From positions 1-17,998 of the forward strand of contig NZ_RQFW01000023.1 in NCBI RefSeq assembly GCF_004770145.1: a DNA stretch of 17,998 nt, given 5' to 3'. The stretch comes from Leptospira bourretii (lineage in GTDB: Bacteria; Spirochaetota; Leptospiria; Leptospirales; Leptospiraceae). The notes under the pieces were generated by a model. The model saw only the letters and a program-made list of their open reading frames with translations. It did not search any database and was not told the origin of the DNA. Below are positions 14,811-17,998 of this stretch, one piece after another (position 1 is the first letter of the stretch; each line of letters opens with the position of its first letter). The position numbers and the translations under genes are program-made.

Positions 14811-15337
14811 TATTCAAAATTTTAAAATGAATTTATTTTCTGAATTTTATCGTAGATATGACTCTAAATCACCTATTATAGATACTTAAAATCATAGGGG
14901 ATTATTTTCTTTAAGTTTTAGAAAAACATAAAAGCTCATCTTACGAATTCTGATATAAAATGTTAAGAGTAAAATGAATTAGCTGAATTTGATGTTTCCA
15001 AACTATGACATAGTCTTGAAATAGAGTGATTTCAAAATTTAATAAAATTATTTACAAGAACATTTCAGAAAATATCTGTGGATAAAATCACTTTTCTAGA
15101 AAAAGTTTTTTTGCCATAAATCTACTTGCTGAGCACTCACGGAGAGTTAAGTCAGCCTTTGATTGGTTCGACGAAGGATAAGGTCTTCACGGAGAAGAGA
15201 TTACCTTCTTGTAGCGTTAATTCTGAATTTTCACTGCAAATAGACAAATGTTGAACCACAGGAAATTGGAAATTAGTTTCAACTCCGCCAGAGGCATACT
15301 TACTTCAATAGAGAGGTGCGATTTTTAGGAGAATCGC
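14811..15337. other. Long structured leader upstream of the primase gene
   Basis: There is no full-length gene in these 527 bases. They hold a DnaA-box match (15077-15085), a 9-base direct repeat TCACGGAGA at 15137-15145 and 15187-15195 (exactly 50 bases apart), a 6-base hairpin GTTGAA/TTCAAC (15250-15255 with 15278-15283), and a second hairpin from 15317. A 26-codon ORF (15248-15328) also lies here without a ribosome-binding site. The mix suggests a replication-control or origin region, though no iteron array is visible. Confidence 0.4.
15077..15085 (-). other. DnaA-box match
   Basis: TGTGGATAA is, on the minus strand, TTATCCACA, the canonical DnaA box. It is a single copy about 420 bases before the primase gene. 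I found no second perfect copy nearby, and one such 9-mer could occur by chance in 18 kb, so this is weak evidence of an origin. Confidence 0.35.
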
Positions 15338-15338
15338 A
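15317..15338 (+). promoter_or_regulatory. Hairpin presenting a ribosome-binding site
   Basis: TGCGATT (15317-15323) pairs perfectly with AATCGCA (15332-15338), leaving an 8-base loop that contains AGGAG (15327-15331). The first base of the next ATG is the last base of the stem. The ribosome-binding site is in the loop and the start codon is at the stem base, a layout compatible with translational control by a protein, an antisense RNA or temperature. Confidence 0.6.
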
Positions 15339-15511
15339 TGAGACCAGTACAGTGGATTGTAACCAATCAATCATTTAATTTTAGTCGAGAATCTTTGATT
15401 AGTGTAAGTATCATATTATTTACATATTTCATCGGAATTATAAATTGTGACATAGCAAAATCTTCAGTCAGAAGACTTCACTATTTAAATAGCGAGGTTT
15501 TCTATGTTTAA
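15338..15511 (+). CDS. 57-residue leader ORF overlapping the primase start
   Basis: An ORF of 57 codons begins with ATG 6 bases after AGGAG, the strongest ribosome-binding site in the region. The predicted peptide has a polar N-terminus, a hydrophobic run (Leu-Ile-Ser-Val-Ser-Ile-Ile-Leu-Phe, about residues 20-36) ending in Gly-Ile-Ile-Asn-Cys, then a basic tail. It could be a small membrane protein or a lipoprotein-like peptide, or it may serve only to couple translation. Its stop (15509-15511) lies just inside the primase gene, overlapping it by 8 bases. I recognise no family. Confidence 0.5.
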   Translation: MRPVQWIVTNQSFNFSRESLISVSIILFTYFIGIINCDIAKSSVRRLHYLNSEVFYV

Positions 15512-17645
15512 TCAAATTAGCAAAGAAACTATTGAACAATTTTTCGGAAGCCCACTAGCATTTTGGCGGGAAGATGAATATTTTACATTAAATCCATTAC
15601 GTGCAGATAGAAACGTCGGCTCATTTCATATAAATGTAAATGGCAAATGGTTTGATCATGCTACAAAGGAAGGTGGCGGTATAATTGAACTTTTGTCTAA
15701 GAGTGAAAAAATTTCAGAAAAAGAAGCCTACCATAAATTGTTCGGAGAAAACTATTTAAATAAAAGATTATCAAATCCGAAAATTTTTGATAAATGGTAT
15801 GATACGAATTATCAGTTGCTTAACTTGCGTTTGGTTAAAAGTTATGATCATTTTGGCAATCGGATATTCTATTGGCAAAACTCCTTAGATGGAGTGGACT
15901 GGAAAAGAGGCAAAAAGAATAAGAAAACACTTTTGTATAATCTGCTTAATGTTAGGAATGCAAAGATAGTTTTTTTCGTTGAAGGAGAAGGTTGCGTTGA
16001 AAGCATTCAACAGGTATTAGAAAATCCTGACTACTCGGCTACAACAACTGGCAGTGCCAGTAGCTGGACACCTAAAATCAAAGTTGAATGTGTTTCGCTA
16101 CTTCAAGGAAAAATTGTCTATATCATGCCAGATAATGATGACGAAGGGAGAGCATACGCACAGCAAGTCTATGATTCCCTCTCAAGCAATAATATTGAAG
16201 TTTATATACTTGATTTGCCTGGATTAAAAGATATCCAAATAAAAAAAGATAATTCTTTGGTTTTTGAAAAACAGGATGTTGCAGATTGGTTAAATGCTGG
16301 CAATAAAATAAATACAATATTGGAGTTATGTGAGCAAGTTAGGAAATCCAATACGAAACCATCTTCAAATAACCTTCCTTTAGATTGGAAGACGATAAAA
16401 GATTTGGTTAGGAATTGCGATACATTTGCGGCTATTGACATTGTATTAAGAAATCGATATGAGAAGAGATTTAATAAAGTAACCTACCAGGCTGATATTA
16501 GATTAATCGGAAGCAATGAATGGTTAACTGTTGACGATAGACTATTTCAGACATTATGGAAGGATATTAATACAGGTTTAGATGGATCAGGTAAGAGGAT
16601 TTCTAGTGAACTTTTACACGCAGCTTTGAACTCAATTTCTGGTGATGACTATGATCCATTTATTGAATGGGCAGAAAGAATTCAGTTAAGGAACTTCGAG
16701 GAGGAAGGAGATTCCGAATTAGCTAAGTTGTTTTCTTATTTAAAAACGGAAAGTGAAAGGGAAGATGACTTTTTTAAACTAGCGATGACTCGTTGGTTAA
16801 TTGGATTTTATCGATTGATGTTAAACCAAGTTGAAAAAAATGAAATATGTCCAGTAATTTCGGGAAGGCAAGGAATTGGAAAAAATAGGTTAATAGATAA
16901 ATTATTTGAATCGATAGATAGAAAGTATATTTTTACTGGTTCAATTCAGGCAGATAATAAAGATTCTAGGAAGCGAATAGCAACAATGGCATTAATAAAT
17001 CTTGATGAATTTGATGCTACAACTAGAAAATCTGATATATCTGCACTAAAAAGTTTAATTACTTCAACTGAATTTATTGATAGGCTGCCGTATGGAAGAA
17101 CCGACACTTTCCTAAAAAGACGTACCTCCTTCATAGCGTCAATAAACGCAGAAGAGTCAATTCTTAATGATGATACTGGTACAAGAAGATTTCCGACCTT
17201 TAGACTAACTGAAATAAATTTAGACAAAGTATTGGAACTGGATACTCTGAAAATTTGGGGAGAAATAAAATACCTTTTTGAAAAGAAAAAAGTAGATTCC
17301 TTTTTTACTGATTCGGAACTTTCAGCTTTGGAAAAGCGAAATGAAAAATTTGTTAAGAAAGAAGCTTTTGAGGATTATATTAAAGAAAAATATTCTCCAA
17401 ATCCGATTGATAATTTTTCGAAGCGGAGAGAACTAACTTCTGCCCAAGTAATAGACGAAGTAACTAGTGAAGCAGTTAAGAAAAATTTAACAGTTGATAA
17501 GGCGGGAAAAATACTGAAAAAAGCAGGCTTTACTCAAATTAAGCGGAGATGTCGGTATTTTATTCTTTTCGAAAAGATCGAAACTCCCATGAATTTGGTT
17601 AATGGAACTATATTCGTTTCAAATGATTTAATTTTAACAGATTAA
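15504..17645 (+). CDS. Toprim primase / VapE-type helicase replication protein
   Basis: This 713-residue protein is probably the replication initiator or primase-helicase of a mobile element. The N-terminus (1-85) resembles a DnaG-type CHC2 domain in its Trp-Phe-Asp-His-Ala and Lys-Glu-Gly-Gly-Gly segment but lacks the zinc cysteines. A Toprim domain follows, with Glu160 in Val-Glu-Gly-Glu-Gly and Asp210-x-Asp212 before Glu-Gly-Arg. The C-terminal half is a VapE-type P-loop ATPase. Its Walker A is Gly454-Arg-Gln-Gly-Ile-Gly-Lys460-Asn461, with Asn where Ser or Thr is usual. Walker B is Leu-Asp501-Glu502-Phe, and a Gly-Thr-Arg-Arg pair (559-562) probably supplies the arginine finger. GAGG lies 8 bases before the ATG. 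Such proteins are typical of phages, plasmids and islands. No polymerase or helicase partner adjoins it. Confidence 0.88.
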   Translation: MFNQISKETIEQFFGSPLAFWREDEYFTLNPLRADRNVGSFHINVNGKWFDHATKEGGGIIELLSKSEKISEKEAYHKLFGENYLNKRLSNPKIFDKWYDTNYQLLNLRLVKSYDHFGNRIFYWQNSLDGVDWKRGKKNKKTLLYNLLNVRNAKIVFFVEGEGCVESIQQVLENPDYSATTTGSASSWTPKIKVECVSLLQGKIVYIMPDNDDEGRAYAQQVYDSLSSNNIEVYILDLPGLKDIQIKKDNSLVFEKQDVADWLNAGNKINTILELCEQVRKSNTKPSSNNLPLDWKTIKDLVRNCDTFAAIDIVLRNRYEKRFNKVTYQADIRLIGSNEWLTVDDRLFQTLWKDINTGLDGSGKRISSELLHAALNSISGDDYDPFIEWAERIQLRNFEEEGDSELAKLFSYLKTESEREDDFFKLAMTRWLIGFYRLMLNQVEKNEICPVISGRQGIGKNRLIDKLFESIDRKYIFTGSIQADNKDSRKRIATMALINLDEFDATTRKSDISALKSLITSTEFIDRLPYGRTDTFLKRRTSFIASINAEESILNDDTGTRRFPTFRLTEINLDKVLELDTLKIWGEIKYLFEKKKVDSFFTDSELSALEKRNEKFVKKEAFEDYIKEKYSPNPIDNFSKRRELTSAQVIDEVTSEAVKKNLTVDKAGKILKKAGFTQIKRRCRYFILFEKIETPMNLVNGTIFVSNDLILTD

Positions 17646-17998
17646 TGTAGAATTAAATAGAACCATTTTGGCTAGGAGAATATAAAACCTCCTAGTTCTT
17701 TTGGCAATCACCTCACTGATAGAATGTTTTTTCCATCTTTTGTATTTGAAACCACCTACTTCCTTCTAGAGGTGGAGTGAGATTCTCTGATTATTTGGGG
17801 ATTTAAGGTCAATACAAAGGAATAACCATCTCTCCCACCCTATTTTAACAAAATATAAATTTAGTTAGTAAGATTTAATAATAATAATTATGTAGTTCAG
17901 CTTTTTATAATTTTAGATGGTAAGATGGAAATTATCCTTTTGTAAAATATTTAAAATTGTAGAAATTTATAAGACCTATCGTTTGTTAATTCAAATTT
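17646..17998. other. Non-coding right flank with hairpins
   Basis: I see no gene here. The region holds the terminator at 17672-17700 and a second 6-base hairpin (CCACCT at 17752-17757 with AGGTGG at 17770-17775). Beyond about 17840 the sequence is plain AT-rich DNA. Confidence 0.5.
17672..17700 (+). terminator. Intrinsic terminator after the primase gene
   Basis: CTAGGAG (17672-17678) pairs with CTCCTAG (17689-17695) around a 10-base loop, followed by TTCTTTT. It lies 26 bases after the primase stop, which is a normal position for a Rho-independent terminator. Confidence 0.7.

Noticed and set aside
15166..15173. GGTTCGAC, similar to a tRNA T-loop
   Set aside because: The flanking bases do not form a T-stem, and no acceptor or anticodon arm can be drawn.
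15248..15328. 26-codon ORF just before the hairpin ribosome-binding site, possibly a leader peptide
   Set aside because: It has no ribosome-binding site of its own and no run of regulatory codons; noted only because its stop touches the AGGAG.
16123..17227. Three minus-strand ORFs within the primase gene
   Set aside because: All are antisense to a gene with clear Toprim and VapE motifs.

Overview
The window is low-GC DNA with many gaps between genes, and it looks like an accessory region of a spirochaete, most likely Leptospira. Three things suggest this: a site matching the Leptospira-type LexA box (TTTG-N5-CAAA) in front of a DNA-repair cassette, a spirochaete-like lipobox (Leu-Ile-Ser-Cys) on a predicted lipoprotein, and the base composition. 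The genus is inferred. A replication protein of primase plus VapE type, an XRE-family regulator with palindromic operators, a defence operon and several unrecognised genes fit a genomic island, plasmid or prophage remnant. No integrase, capsid, tail, transposase, tRNA, rRNA or CRISPR array was seen.

Left part (500-4811, minus strand): four overlapping genes, read right to left, encode a SIR2-domain NAD-hydrolase-type protein, a HerA-type ATPase, a small KTSC-domain protein and a protein with a PD-(D/E)XK nuclease signature. The first two match the known SIR2-HerA anti-phage system. The last two appear to be extra components, so this looks like an expanded variant of the system.

Middle part (5299-9036, minus strand): four tightly packed genes encode a degenerate RecA/Rad51-like protein, a small basic helical protein starting Met-Gly-Arg-Thr, a family B DNA polymerase and an SRAP (YedK/HMCES) abasic-site protein. 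A LexA-type box (9078-9090) lies over the probable -35 element. The polymerase keeps the essential Asp of motif C but has Met-Thr-Asp instead of Asp-Thr-Asp, and it lacks the usual first exonuclease motif. The layout resembles the PolB2/Dpo2 damage-tolerance cassette of archaea. I infer an SOS-induced translesion or damage-tolerance cassette.

Right part: a small Cys-rich protein (9299-9538) is followed by an XRE regulator on the minus strand. Divergent from the regulator is a three-gene plus-strand unit encoding an exported protein, a coiled-coil protein and a lipoprotein (10140-13009). Two copies of an operator-like palindrome lie between them. Three unrecognised genes follow (13170-14810). 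A 527-base leader region with hairpins and a DnaA-box match precedes an unlisted 57-codon ORF with an excellent ribosome-binding site in a hairpin loop. The stop codon of that ORF overlaps the start of a 713-residue Toprim-primase/VapE-helicase protein, which ends at a hairpin terminator.
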